A program made the translations under genes and the position numbers. Shown in pieces: positions 36,251-47,918 of a stretch of DNA of 64,000 nt. The notes beneath the pieces are model-generated. The model had not been told where the DNA came from, ran no database searches, and worked only from the letters and a program-made list of their open reading frames with translations. This stretch comes from Morinoia aosen. Taxonomy: Eukaryota > Arthropoda > Malacostraca > Amphipoda > Talitridae. Location: assembly GCA_030386875.1 (NCBI GenBank), contig CM059578.1, positions 19,639,009-19,703,008 on the forward strand. Reading direction: 5' to 3'. The stretch's first letter is position 1, and every line of letters starts with the position of its first letter.

Positions 36251-36653
36251 AAACCCCCGACAGCAAAAAATATGGAAAAATGTGTCAGATTCATAAGTAG
36301 CGCAGACTATTGAAATTGCGTTTGAATGTGCGTTGTAAAATATCTATCATAGTCTGTTAGCAAATGTGAAATCGCATTGCAAATTGCGTTACTTAAACCA
36401 AAGTTATGATGGAAAAATGATAGTACTTCTAATGAACATTTTGATCACAAACTGACATTTTACAAGTAGCTTTCAACAAGCACGTGTATCCCATGAACCA
36501 CAAAATCATTGCAAAATTTGAAATTGAAGCTAATATTAGTTTTAATACAATACGCTGTTAGAAAGCTGTCACTCAACAGCTCCTAGCACAACTTTTTTTG
36601 GAATTCTACCGTTTTTGGTCTAATTTTCCATACTTTTTTGCTGTCTAGGGTTT
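36251..36653. mobile_element. MITE of about 400 bp
   Basis: AAACCCCCGACAGCAAAAAA at 36251 and the inverted AAACCCTAGACAGCAAAAAA from 36653 match over about 35 bp, continuing TATGGAAAA. The interior is non-coding and rich in TTGCGTT motifs. The family is uncertain. Confidence 0.7.
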
Positions 36654-38363
36654 CAAAAAGTGTCCCTTTACCTTTTCAAAATTCAGATTTTTAATTTTTG
36701 TATCTAATATCAAAAGATTCAGCTTACTTCGACCAGTTTGGAACATCCATTGACCAAAACATTTGCCTGAAACGAGACAATGAATTGATAGTTTTCATTT
36801 GTACATGGACAATATGATCAGATATCAGGGGTTCAATCAAAACTCATTCTAAATTATCACAACGCTCTGAATAACACCGCTGTTAACGTTGAAGCGTCCA
36901 TTGAGGTATTTTACACCTCGATAAACTTGTCACTTACACGAAGACTGTCAACCTGTATGGTGTCAGACTACATTTTCGATCTTACAGGCTGGACTGCAAT
37001 AGCCTGACCAAGAACTTTTAGTTCACAATTGTAAAACTAGCACTATAAAGTTTTCGCTCAGCTTGCAAGGGCTTTTCTGTGGAGCTTAACGAACGCCCAT
37101 CAATTTCACATTCCCCTCTCAAAAAGAAACAAAATATTGTTAAACAACAGTTTTCCCAGTCTACAAACTTTTCTACGCAGCATCGATTCAGGCGTGCTGA
37201 TCGTTCGTCAAATTTCCATAGCAAACAAAGTTGCAGCTTTTCTGAGGACACAAGTAGCTGCTCTGAGCTGAAGCAGAAACTGAAATCTTTTCTGAGGACA
37301 AGAGAAGTGCAGCGACGAACAAATCCCGTGAAGCCGAGACTCGCAAATTATCGGGACCAGAAAATGGTCTTGCGTTGAGAATATTTATGTTTGGGCCTTT
37401 GGTAAATTGCACTGCTAGAGAAGGAAACCCGTTCACAACAAAATTTGCTGGTTTTTCGCTCTAGCAGTATTTGTGTCTTTCAAAACAACATAAGGATTTC
37501 ATTCGTTTTACACGCATGACTTTTTGTACGTATGTTTTATTCATCTGTTTTATTTGTCAACGAGATCGTTGATCGGACCTCCAACAAGTTCCAATAGTGC
37601 AAAGCTGCCCCCGCTCTTCCATATAACTTTAGTTGAAGTGGGTGGCAGTCTGAAAATTCCAGGAAAAAATCAACAATTCGCGAGAGAAAAAATAACCCAA
37701 CGATCTCAAGTAAGAGCAGCATGGCCAAAGCATCAAAGGTGCTGCTGCTATAGCGTGAGATCTACCACACTATAGCATGGGATCAACCTCTGGCTAGCAC
37801 TATACCGTGAGGTTAGGTTATGGTTACTAATGGATATTACTCATTTCCATACATTTCATTTAGCGATAAACACTTAATTTGTACATCTCAAACTGCACCT
37901 GGGTAAGCGATACATTACGGTAGACGGTATAGTAGCACCGGATCAAAAATTTCAACAGCCTTGTTGCGTCGAGCCTTGCGTCTTTGTTAATTTCGAAGAA
38001 ATAATTAAAAGTTGATTCAAGTTTCAAGCAGTATCACAGTTATAACGGCTGACTATCAATATTCAAAAGGAAAACGAGAACTTATGTATAATTTACTGCA
38101 AGTGTTCAAGGGCATTAAAATTTCATCTACAGTGCATAAAAATGCTCGCATAAGGCAAACTAGAAAATGCAGAAAAATGAAAAATAAGCATAGATTTGTA
38201 AATTCTAGCACCTTGCTTTCACTTACTTTCTCGCACTTGCTTTCTTTCTCTCATCACTTGCTTTCTCATACAAGCACACGCAAGCGCATACAATCACATA
38301 TTTACTCATGTAAACACACATACCGAGAAAAGTGAGCGTAAGCAAGTGATGGTATGTGTCCTT
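36654..38363. other. No gene seen
   Basis: No recognisable domain in the open frames at 37079-37375 or 38012-38332. A CTTGCTTTCTC/CACTTGCTTTC simple repeat lies at 38215-38270. Confidence 0.5.
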
Positions 38364-38367
38364 TTAA

Positions 38368-39108
38368 CACGTTGACTCCGATTGTGCGGTTGCTTACGGT
38401 CAGTTTGGTTCAGCCTGTTGGCACGATCACTGATGAGCAACTTCACCACGAGTGCAGTTACGTACTTGGTCGAGTCAGTGTGTCTATACGGCGATTTTGC
38501 ACTTACAGCAGTGGCGCAGTTGCTCGCGATAGCAGTAGAGAGAGGATGTATGATGGTGGCTCGGCGACAAACAATGGCGCTTTCACTCTCTGTCAGTTGT
38601 CGCGGCTATAAAGAAGAAACAAAAACGAAAGAAGAAAATGTGGGCGAAGTGTTGGCTCAAAAAAATAATCCTTTTTGGGCAGCTAAAGGCCACTTTTCCA
38701 AGAGAACGTGTAGGCAGGGAGCAGAGACGAAACACCCTCCACATTCAGCATCTAAAATGACACTGAAATGCTTTGTATAGCTCGATGAAGACGAGCGTCG
38801 ACCGCACTGTCGATTTTTAGGATATTGCGTCAGAAGCAAGAAAAAATGGGCGTGGTTTGAGCCTTTCTTCATTGCTCATGAGCTTACTCAGTGATCGTGT
38901 CAACAGGCCTTTAGGCTAGAAGAAGTCGTTTTGAAAAACCGGTTTTTCTCCTCTAATGCACTTTTAACCTTTCTGAAAAGTGTAAAGAAAACACTTGAAC
39001 TATTTCGGGAAAGGTTGCAAAATAGTTGAAATGTTATTTGCATATTCCGGTACGTAAATGAGCAATTTACCAAGTGGTACACACATGTACCACTTCGGAG
39101 TCAACGTG
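38368..39108. mobile_element. piggyBac-like MITE (TIR CACGTTGACTCCGA)
   Basis: The left end TTAA CACGTTGACTCCGA (TTAA at 38364-38367) is matched by the inverted CACGTTGACTCCGAAGTGG ending at 39108. CACGTTGACT-type ends after TTAA are common in piggyBac relatives. The right flank is TAGT instead of TTAA, so the duplication is damaged. A perfect 10-bp-arm palindrome (AAGTGGTACA...TGTACCACTT, 39073-39096) lies at the right end. No coding region is recognised. Confidence 0.6.
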
Positions 39109-42004
39109 TAGTTCTCCTTTTTCCCTTACAGGTGAGACTTCCCAAAAATGGACATATAGGAATTATTAATATTTTTATTTAAACTATTTTTGTCATAATT
39201 ATATTGGTTTAGGACTCCCTAACCATGGCTGAGGCGATCTCAAGAGAGCAAAGGAAATAAAACAGTAGTACTATAGAAAACGGGAAATATATGCTCAGTT
39301 TTCTTACACGGAATACCCTGCACAAAGAAACTGCTCGTTAGTTAAAAAAGAGGAAGTAAAAATGAAGAAGAAATGTCGAAGAAGGATATCAACAATGAAA
39401 AGCAAAGTGGGCGTCGAAAGATAGAAGTCCCGAAGGCTTATTCGTATTTATGGCTAGGTAACCTAACAGCATCTCCCTCGACGTACGGTTGACTATCGTT
39501 ACTGCATTCAATATTTGTGTTCAGCTGTCGCGCTGCAGGCGTGCACTTTGCTGTTGGCCGTTTCCGGTCCTTGCGATAACGTGTTGTGAGGTTCTCTCAT
39601 TTTTTTTCTGTAACATGCTCTTAAGCCATTATTAATTTGTGTAATAAGCATTTTGTTTCATTTCATGTTATCTCATTTTAGTGACGTGTTCACGGTCGAT
39701 TTAATGATAGATCTAATTGAAATATTTCTGACTATATTCCGTTATGAGTGAAATCATATTTCTTTCGTTATATAGGTAGCAGTATTTTCGGCGGGCCTTC
39801 CCATGTTGAAGAATAACAACACAAGAAATCGCGACTCCGACATAACTGTCGTTACCGGGAATGACCTGCGATAGCTAATGTGAAAAATTCATGGCTGCGT
39901 TGTTATGTTAAGGGAAGTAAAATTAGCTTAGAATAGGTGAAGGCAGTTAAGTTTGATAAGTTCGAATAGGTTAAGTTGTGGAAAGAGAGGTATGATAGAT
40001 TAGGCTAGAGAACTTAGGTTGGAATAAAGTAGCGTAGATTAGCTCAACATCGCTTTAAGATAGATTTTTAGTCATTTAATTTATGTTTAATAAATAACGA
40101 GGAAAAATAACGTTTGGTTACTGTAGAACAGGTAAGTTTTATACCATTTCACGATTTATTGGACTTGACAGACACATTTCACGTTAAATTTAGAGCATAA
40201 AGAGGAAGTTAGGTCATTTCTAACCATTTTGACCTAGCATAATGTTCTACTATTCTACTACTCAACATGTCCACAAACGAAAAAAAATCATGAGTAAGAT
40301 GCGTACCTTATTGAATTAAACATTAATAACGATTTTGATAAAAAGCAACGAACAGCGCTTTAAAGAATAAAAAATTGTACCTAAAAATGTCTATCTGGAC
40401 ACCAACGCGCGAACGTGCGCCTCAGCAGCCACGTTACCACGGCGAGTAAGAGCTGCAAGCGGCCCCCAAGTGGGATGACATTCCTCCAAGATAAAGTCTA
40501 CTGAGAGCATACAAAAAATCTATATAATATTCTTCTTGTTCCTTCCTTACATTAGTTAGTTAGTTGGTTAGTCAGTCCGTCCGTTACGCTTTCGTCCGAG
40601 TTTGCGTTATCATATAGATACCGAATTCTTGAGTGTAACACTAAAAGATCGCCTTTACATGGATTGCTTTTTTCACAATTTATATCAATTTCCCCAAATT
40701 GTTGAACTATATATTTTACCTCAAGACCGCATTTTGCACACAAATCTGTGTTAAATCTAGATAGGATCAGCGTTTTCCTTCACGTTAAAGTGATAATTTC
40801 GACTTTGATCCTTACAATGGTGCGAAAATTGGAAGCTGCTCGCGAGAGAATGAGGAGCAGCAATCGCAGTATCGCGAGCAGCAAAGGAATTCATCCCAGC
40901 AAAGAAGGCATAATATGGACGAGAGAGGAGAGGCAAAGAGAATACCATGGGGGTTAGAATACCGGGTTCTCAAAGTGGAGTCCGCGGTCTCCCAGGGGTC
41001 CGTGGCACTTTGATTAAATTTAAATTATAGTCCGCAAAATTTTACGAATTCAACAGTGGATGCAGATAATGTATTTATTAATAACTTTCCATGACTGTTG
41101 ATACTATGAAACAGTGCGTACATGGTATATATACAAATATTCCTGAGTGAAACACATGTGAGGGGGTCCTCAGCTTATCTTTGTGTAATAAAAGTGCTCC
41201 TTGGTTGAAACAGTTATAGAACCCCTTGGTTAGATAAAGTTGACGAAATTTTTTCACCGGTCCACGGTTTTTTCACCTTCGATATATTATCAGGATAGCT
41301 TCGGTTAGGATACAATAAGTTAGTATATGTTAGGTTAGGATAAGTTTGGTTAGAATATGGTATGTAATGTTAGAATTCGTAAGGTAATTTTGAATGAATT
41401 TATTTTTTGAGTCCCCCTAACTGAATGATGCCATTGGTTAAGTTAGGTTAGGATTGGATAGGTCAAGATATGTTAGGTTAGGATAGGTTAGGTAAGGCTG
41501 GGATAGGTTAAGATATGTTAGGTAATGTTGACAGAATTTTATTATGGGTCCAAGTTTTTTATGTTTGACATATTATCAGGAACGGTTCGGTTAGGATAAG
41601 ATCCACTTACCGGGTCCACCTAGCTCAACAATGGCATTGTCCGTAGAATTTTCACGGGTGCTGCTAGTATGTATCTAATTTGCTAATAGTGTATTCGAAC
41701 CGTCAAAAATTACCGGATTTGATACTTTCTTAAGACAAATCTTCCAGATGTGATGACAAACAAATATATTTATCCATTGTAATAGCACCCGTGATTAAAA
41801 TATTCTTGTACTTGTGCACTGGTGAAAATCGAATTACAGATGCGTTCATTAAGCATCCTTAAGAGCTTGAAAGTGAGACCGACCAACCAAGTAACCAAAA
41901 ACTGTGTATCTTTATTTATTATTGTATAACTGCATCAATCGAATGTACGCTACATTGAAGGAACAACTTATTCATGATGAATGATGGTATCCACATTACA
42001 AAGT
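39109..42004. other. No gene seen; telomere-like degenerate repeats
   Basis: 41310-41620 contains many degenerate GGTTAGGATA / TTAGGTTAGG units. GGTCCA(C/A)G(T)TTTTT and ATATTATCAGGA appear twice, about 300 bp apart, suggesting a larger tandem duplication. 39940-40060 contains similar AGGTTAAG units. No gene. Confidence 0.5.
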
Positions 42005-42936
42005 GTCGATACCGTCGTGCGGTCGACGTGGGGGTTCGATGGAAAAGGGACTGTCTTCGGTGCAGCTACTTTTCCGGGGCGCTAGCTTTTCCGCGCAGCT
42101 GCCCTTCCTGAGGTTCTTGCGGGTACCGCCTACGCCGTAATTAGGCCGTTAGAGCACCAGAAAAGAATTTCTGTCTGTGCTGGACTACGGCGGTACCGTT
42201 AGGAAGACGAACAACTGTCTGCGCCTTACTTAGTCCGTTAGGGCTGCTCAGGATAATCCCTGATTGGCCGAACTGTGACAGTTGTAGTCGTGAGTGTTAG
42301 GTTTGTGTGGGAACTACCTACGCTGTAATTAGTCCGTTAGAGCAACAGGAAGAATTTCTGTTAGTGCAGAACTACGGCGGTACCGTCAGGAAGACGTAAA
42401 ACTGTCTGTGCCGTAATTAGACCGTTAGGGCTACTCAGGATAATTCCTGAATCGCCGAACTTCGACAGTGCCTTCCTTTGCGACAAAACTGTGGAGAATA
42501 GTTTGTCCTCCTACGGTTGTCCCTTAAGCCTTTTTCAAGGCGAGGAGTCTCTAAGGACCAAAACCTGTGGTAAAAAGGAGAAAGAGAATGCTTTTGACTT
42601 TAGGATCAGAAATCTTAATTGATGGTTCTCTTTACAATGCCTTTCCAACATACGGATACATTTCAACATAGACAGTGATTTATTTCTTTTTGAAAAAATT
42701 TGAGTGTACTAACAAGAGTTACTGCATAATACGACAAATACACGTAAACTTAAATGTGAAATATTTGTGCCATTTAGCCAGGTAATCAGACTAATGCTGG
42801 AATATTGAAATACAACACAAATGACACTTAAGGGCTAACTAAAGTAAATGAACAGGGGCACCACCGGCGTAGGCACAACGAGCTAGCTGCATGTTAGAGG
42901 CTGAATAATTGAAAGAAAAAGAACATTATGGGTAAC
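42005..42936. repeat. Long direct repeat, copy 1, with stem-loop array
   Basis: Starts GTCGATACCGTCGTGCGGTC and ends ATTATGGGTAAC. It aligns along its length with 44479-45303 in the same orientation. The first 480 bp hold four stem-loop units (see 42122-42477); the remainder is AT-rich. The two copies flank a 5'-truncated Penelope-like element, so they might be the LTR-like repeats of such an element or an independent repeat. Confidence 0.85.
42122..42477. other. Array of four stem-loop units (A-B-A-B)
   Basis: Unit A1 (42122-42197) folds GGTACCGCC against GGCGGTACC, with an alternative CGCCGTA / TACGGCG stem and an inner hairpin. Unit B1 (42211-42285) folds ACAACTGTC against GACAGTTGT. A2 (about 42313-42384) and B2 (42402-42468, with outer AGGAAG/CTTCCT) repeat the pattern. 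Both unit types share an asymmetric core: the left strand GTAATTAGTCCGTTAGGGC and the right strand GCCGAACT. Stem sequences change between units while pairing is mostly kept. Confidence 0.7.
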
Positions 42937-44478
42937 CTAAAGTGAAAAATATAGCGAAAATCGCTGTACGAATAGCAATTTTATTATCACAAATAGTAAA
43001 GTCCAAATTAATAAAATTGAACGTTTCGAACTAAACAGTTCATCTTCAGCAAAAGGATAAAGAATTCTGCGACAAAACAAAACGAAAATGAGTAAATTAA
43101 AACGACTCTATGCAAAAGAATACTACAACATATTCAAAAAATGGTCGTAGATCAAAAAATAAAAAATAAAACAAAACAATTAAAAAACCTAAACTAATGA
43201 TCATGTATTTGCAACCAGAAGAGGAAAAGCACTTTGGGTATCATTTAGAGGGGGTCTGAGCTTAAAGATGTATAGCGACTCGAGGATGCTTAAATCAATC
43301 ATGTGAGGGGCACCTGCAAGGATTTTAAAATGATTCATGGAAACAGGGATGTTACAGTTATCCGCATGGGATCAAACAGAGGACAATGGAGGAGAACCAA
43401 GTGGATGACCGGTTCTACAGCTGCCCTCAGTGTGCTCGGCTACTCTGGACATAAGAGTACGACAGGTGGAACCTATGAACTGTGATTCACAACGTGAACA
43501 ACTAAACTAGTATACCACAGAGGAGCACACAGCAGGGGAAAGCTTATCCTTAAAGCGAAAAAGGGAACCGATTGTGATATTGTTGACATGAATAGAATGA
43601 ATTTTCAATTGTGGAAGAAACTTGCTGATTAGGAGTTGAACCTCATGATTTAACTTAACAGATTGGTGTCCAAAGAAGGGAAGCTTTAAGAAAAACTTCT
43701 GTTGATTACATGATTGGAGTACCGGCGTTTGATCATAAGTTTTTGAAAAAAAACTTAACTTACCAATGTGCTTATCGTAAGTAAACAAAGGATGATATTC
43801 TTGAGAAAAAATTGTCGTAAAAAGTAAAATTCTTGATGTAAAAACCGGAAGTTAGAACAAACTTTAAACGCTCTATGGATGAGAGTTCGAATGCCGTAGA
43901 GTTTAAAAGGGGTCGCACAAAAACTAAAATTACTAGTACCTAAAACCGAGAAAGTGCCTTTCCTATAAACAGAACATTGGAAAGTATTATGAATTCTGCT
44001 AACATTGACGTCCAGAAACGGTAAACGGCTGTTCGTGTCCTCTTCCATGATAAATATAATATTCTTATAACGTGAATTCAAATAGTTGAGAAAAAGGTCC
44101 GCATGAGATCTCTTTTTGAACAAAACAAATGTATCTTCCACATACCTTTTGTATAAAACCGGTTTAAAAAGATTAGGACAGTCATTTAACCAGCTTTCCT
44201 CATGATGGCACATAAAAATATTGGCGAAAGTCGGACCGAGAGGTAAACCCATGCCCAATCCGCCTACCTGCTCTTAGTATTTGTTGCTGAAGATGAAAAA
44301 GAAATTGCAAACAGCCAGTTCTAACAGTTTCTGCATAATCTTACGGGAAAACCCCATGAATACCGAACAATTTGCGAATAATTTGGCTTAACGGATTTCA
44401 ATGGTTTCAATTAACGGAACATTAGTAAACAGATTATCTACATCAAACGAATACAATGAACAGGTCATTAGTGTTATT
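42937..44478 (-). mobile_element. Penelope-like element, 5'-truncated, broken
   Basis: The minus strand encodes the end of the reverse transcriptase and a GIY-YIG endonuclease. RT blocks include FVDVDNLFTNVPLIET at about 44450, GLPLGPTFANIFM at 44250, and YKRYVEDTFVLF (YVDD-type catalytic box, here YVED) at 44170-44130. The connector runs to 43510, followed by a GIY-YIG region (SCESQ-IGSTCRTL, then SRVAEHTEGSCRTG) down to about 43200. Upstream RT blocks are missing at 44478. A second copy with about 90 percent similar coding sequence is at 54718-55789. Several breaks. Class assigned from the RT plus GIY-YIG combination. Confidence 0.85.
43022..43049 (-). ncRNA. Hammerhead ribozyme-like core
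   Basis: The minus strand reads CTGAAGA, then GAACT-GTTT-AGTTC forming a 5-bp stem II, then GAAAC. This satisfies CUGANGA - stem II - GAAA exactly. A weak stem III (GTTCAA / TTGGAC) follows. Hammerhead motifs are known in Penelope-like elements. The second copy at 55643-55670 keeps stem II and GAAAC but has lost the CUGA. Confidence 0.6.
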
Positions 44479-45303
44479 GTCGATATCGTCGTGCGGTCGA
44501 CGTGAGGGTTCGTGGAAAAGGGCTGTCTTCTGTGCAGCTACCTTTTTGCGGGGCGCTAGCTTTTCCGCGCAGCTGCATTTCTTGAGGTTCGTGTGGGTAC
44601 CTCCTACGCCGTAATTAGTCCGCTAGGGCAACAGAAGTAAATTCTGTTTGTGCCAAACTACGGCGGTACCATGAGCGAGAGTTTTGTGTAGGTACCGCCT
44701 ACGCCATAATTAGTCCGCTCTGGCAACAGAAGTAAATTCTGTTTGTGCCGAACTACGACGGTACCGTTAGGAAGACGAGCACCTATCTGCGCCGTAATCA
44801 GTCCGTTAGGGCTCCTCAGAAAATTCCCTGATTCGCCGAACTGCGCCAGCGTCTTCCTTTACGATAATTTATGCGGAATAGTTTCACCTCCCAAGATGGT
44901 TCCTTAAGCCTCTTTTTAGGTGAGGTGTCGGTATAGACTAAAGCCTGTATCAAAAGGGAGAAAGGAAATTTTTTTGACCTCAGGATGTGAATTTATTGTA
45001 GAATCTCTTTGCAGTGCCTCTTACATTTTAGCAACGACATTGATTTATTTGCTTTATGCCAAAATAACGCACATTTATATGAGTTACTGCATAACTCGGT
45101 TAATAACAAAAAAATACACATAAAATGATAGTGCTTTCCAGCTAGGAAATCGAAATAACATGACAATATTTATGTATAATACAAATGCAACTTAAGGGCT
45201 AACTAAAGTGAATACACAGGCGTTCCATCGGCGCAGAGGAACAGACTTAGGTCCGGTGCAGGGAACTGAACACATAAAGAAAATACTTAAGATTATGGGT
45301 AAC
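44479..45303. repeat. Long direct repeat, copy 2, with stem-loop array
   Basis: Starts GTCGATATCGTCGTGCGGTC and ends ATTATGGGTAAC, direct repeat of 42005-42936. Its left boundary is exactly where the Penelope-like coding sequence breaks off. Confidence 0.85.
44596..44857. other. Array of three stem-loop units (A-A-B)
   Basis: A3 (44596-44670) and A4 (44691-44765) fold GGTACC...GGTACC with an inner ACAGAA/TTCTGT hairpin. B3 (44770-44857) folds GGAAGACG against CGTCTTCC with an inner TCAG/CTGA hairpin. The unit count and order differ from copy 1 (A-B-A-B), so the array has turned over as whole units. Confidence 0.7.
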
Positions 45304-46937
45304 TGAAACTATAACTATAACAGAAACTGGACTCGACACCACCTGCTACCTGACACGCCCGGGGGAACCCACGTCAAGTTCGCACATTCTGTGTGTGCGT
45401 GTGCGAGTCCGTGTAGGTGTATGGCTCGTCACCACCACCAAGAATCACTACCATGCGCACTTCATCAGTGCAACATGTCGCTATATGGCAAAACTCTAGA
45501 GCGAACGTTTATCATTGTATAGCTCTGTCATATAAGTATCATTTAATACTGAAATAAAATACATTATGTGTCATTTTATACTTAGAAGTCACTACGGTTT
45601 TAAACGACACACATTATAAAATGAGTTAGATCAAATAACAGCACAGTTACTGCGATACTACCGTATGTCATAATGTATTGTTCGTTAGCCAAAATGTATC
45701 GTTAACAATGCAAATCGCATTTAGTTTCTGTTATAAATTGGTAGTTAATTTGAGAAATTACCAAGTGCTATATCAGTTGAATAAAAAATATTCTCGAGCT
45801 GAAGCGTTTTGTAAGTTGCATTTTTTGCATGTTTCGGCCAAATGAATTCGATTACTTTACTCAGAAAATGTGACTACAAAATTTTATGCGCTCATATCAG
45901 TATAATTAATTGTCACTGCCCTTTCGTTATTATAATTTACGTCGTAAAGAGCAAAATAAAAGAACCTCTATGCTCACATTGGGGACAAAGAAAGCTTGAC
46001 GCTTACGCACCAAGTAATAAATGTTATGGATTTCATCACAAATATTCCGCCTTTTTCGTTTGCGTCAGGAAATTGTGTACAACTTCTGTACACACCACTT
46101 CCCTTATCATATATGACATACATGTATAATGCTTCATCAATACAGAATTATTTTCAGTTGCGCTGGCGGTTATGAGACAAATTTTGAATGAAATTGATGC
46201 TTGTGACCACACCACTTAACACTACGAAGTTTATTCATTTATTCTGTCTTTACGTAACAACAAAAATATTTTAGATGATATTTAATGTCATTTTCAAAAC
46301 TTCATAAATAAGTAATTATAAGTATATTGAAAAATAAAGACAATTACATGTAATAATATGTATTTTAACATATGATACATTAATTATTTATCTTATAATT
46401 ATTCATTATTTATAATGAAAGAAATGGAGAAGAAATCTTTAAAAATATCGAACTTTTCTAGCCTTGGCTCATTTTCAACAAAAAAATCTGCAAATACAAT
46501 AATAGACAAGTTAGTACACCCAAAATTACAGAAGCGCAGAATACTAGAACGAAAAAATTGAATAATAAAAATTTATCGGCTGACTATTTTCAGAGGGTAT
46601 GCACTCTGCATTTCGTTGAGAGAAGATTCGAGTTTATGAGTGGAATAATGACTCTAAAATACGTGGGTCTAGGTTGGCGGTACAAGTGTCTAATATTTTA
46701 ATTCTGCTAATTTCAATAATCTGTTCAGAGGAACCATTACTACGATGTTGTCATACTAGAATGAGTAGGAGAATTGAGCAAGCGACCTGTACGATGTACG
46801 ATGCAGGTCAAATTCGTCGTACAGGTCGCTCGCGTTTTCTTAGGAAGCAAGTGCAAAATCTAACTGCATTGCGATATCTCGTAACTCATGATAAAGAATA
46901 CAGCGAGTTCTGGCAATGATGTAAACTCTGGACCAGT
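45304..46937. other. No gene seen; short inverted repeats
   Basis: CCCACGTCAAGTTCGCACAT at 45368-45387 is present inverted at 46990-47009. AGCGACCTGTACGA at 46781-46794 pairs perfectly with 46817-46830. The open frame at 46674-46916 runs through that hairpin and looks random. Confidence 0.5.
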
Positions 46938-47918
46938 TCACAAGACGCATCCTTCACGCACACGGACGCTGCAACACACGTACATGAAAATGTGCGAACT
47001 TGACGTGGGTGCCGCACGGGGGAGGGTGTTTCTGCTATGATAGCCGAGACAGGAAATCAGCAAGGTGGTTGTCGACTCCCGAAAAGTGTTCTGTTCGAAA
47101 CCTAAAAAGGCTGAATACAAAACCCAGCGTTTTAATCGGGGGTTCAACTTATCTGCCTGTTGCAAATAAAGGAGCGGTCGATGGTCGGTCTGTAACACAA
47201 ACTCTCGTCCATACAGATAAACCTCAAACTTCTGTAGAGACCAGTAGATGCTTAGCGCTTTTTTTTAATGGTAGAATAGTTCATTTCAGCTCCTTTTAGT
47301 CGACGTAGAGCATATGTTACTGGCGCGAAGTGACGGAAGTCTCGTTTGCTTGGTTGGAGGAGAGCCGCTCCAAGTCCAGTTTGGGATGCATCTGTCTTTA
47401 GAATGAAAGGACATCTAGGGTCTGGTAACTGTAAAGCCCGTGCCACACCTTGCAACTTCGAGTTCTCCATGCCGCACCAACGAGTTGCCCAGGGCTCTCT
47501 CAGCTGCTCGGCTGCATCAGGAGCAAAAGTCGAGGCAGCTTGATTCATGTAGCAGGACGACGGCGCACAGCAGAGCCAGTGCGAGCCAAGCAGGCATTGA
47601 GCACGGTTGTCTCGCTCAAGCGCTCACTGTTGTCTCGCTTGCGCGCGTTCCGCGATAATCCGAGCGCAGCTGCTTTGCAGAGCACATTGTCGTCTGACGT
47701 CCTCCTTCTCTCAAAGCTTCAATGCAACTGGCTGCCGCGCGTTGTCACGCGCTCATCCACAAGCTCGTTAATTAAAGCCCCTTCCAGACCTTGCGTTACA
47801 ATGTTGCCTCTGGACGTCGGAGTGGCGCTGCAAAAGAACCGCTCATGACCAGACTGGCTTGTGGGAAAGCCCGCGCTGCAATGGCAGTCAGTTGCGCCTG
47901 AGCTCTGAGAGGAGAAGG

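Noticed and set aside
37079-37378. 99-residue ORF
   Set aside because: Serine/lysine-rich, no recognisable domain, no splice context; overlapped by a comparable antisense frame.
38382-38780. 132-residue ORF
   Set aside because: Lies within the piggyBac-like MITE; no domain and three overlapping alternative frames.
41310-41620. Telomeric TTAGG array
   Set aside because: Units are degenerate and interspersed (GGTTAGGATA), not a true telomere or interstitial telomere tract.
45463-45490. CTGATGAAG on the minus strand as a hammerhead core
   Set aside because: No GAAA at the right distance and no stem II.
46674-46919. 81-residue ORF
   Set aside because: It runs through a perfect DNA hairpin and shows no domain; judged a chance frame.
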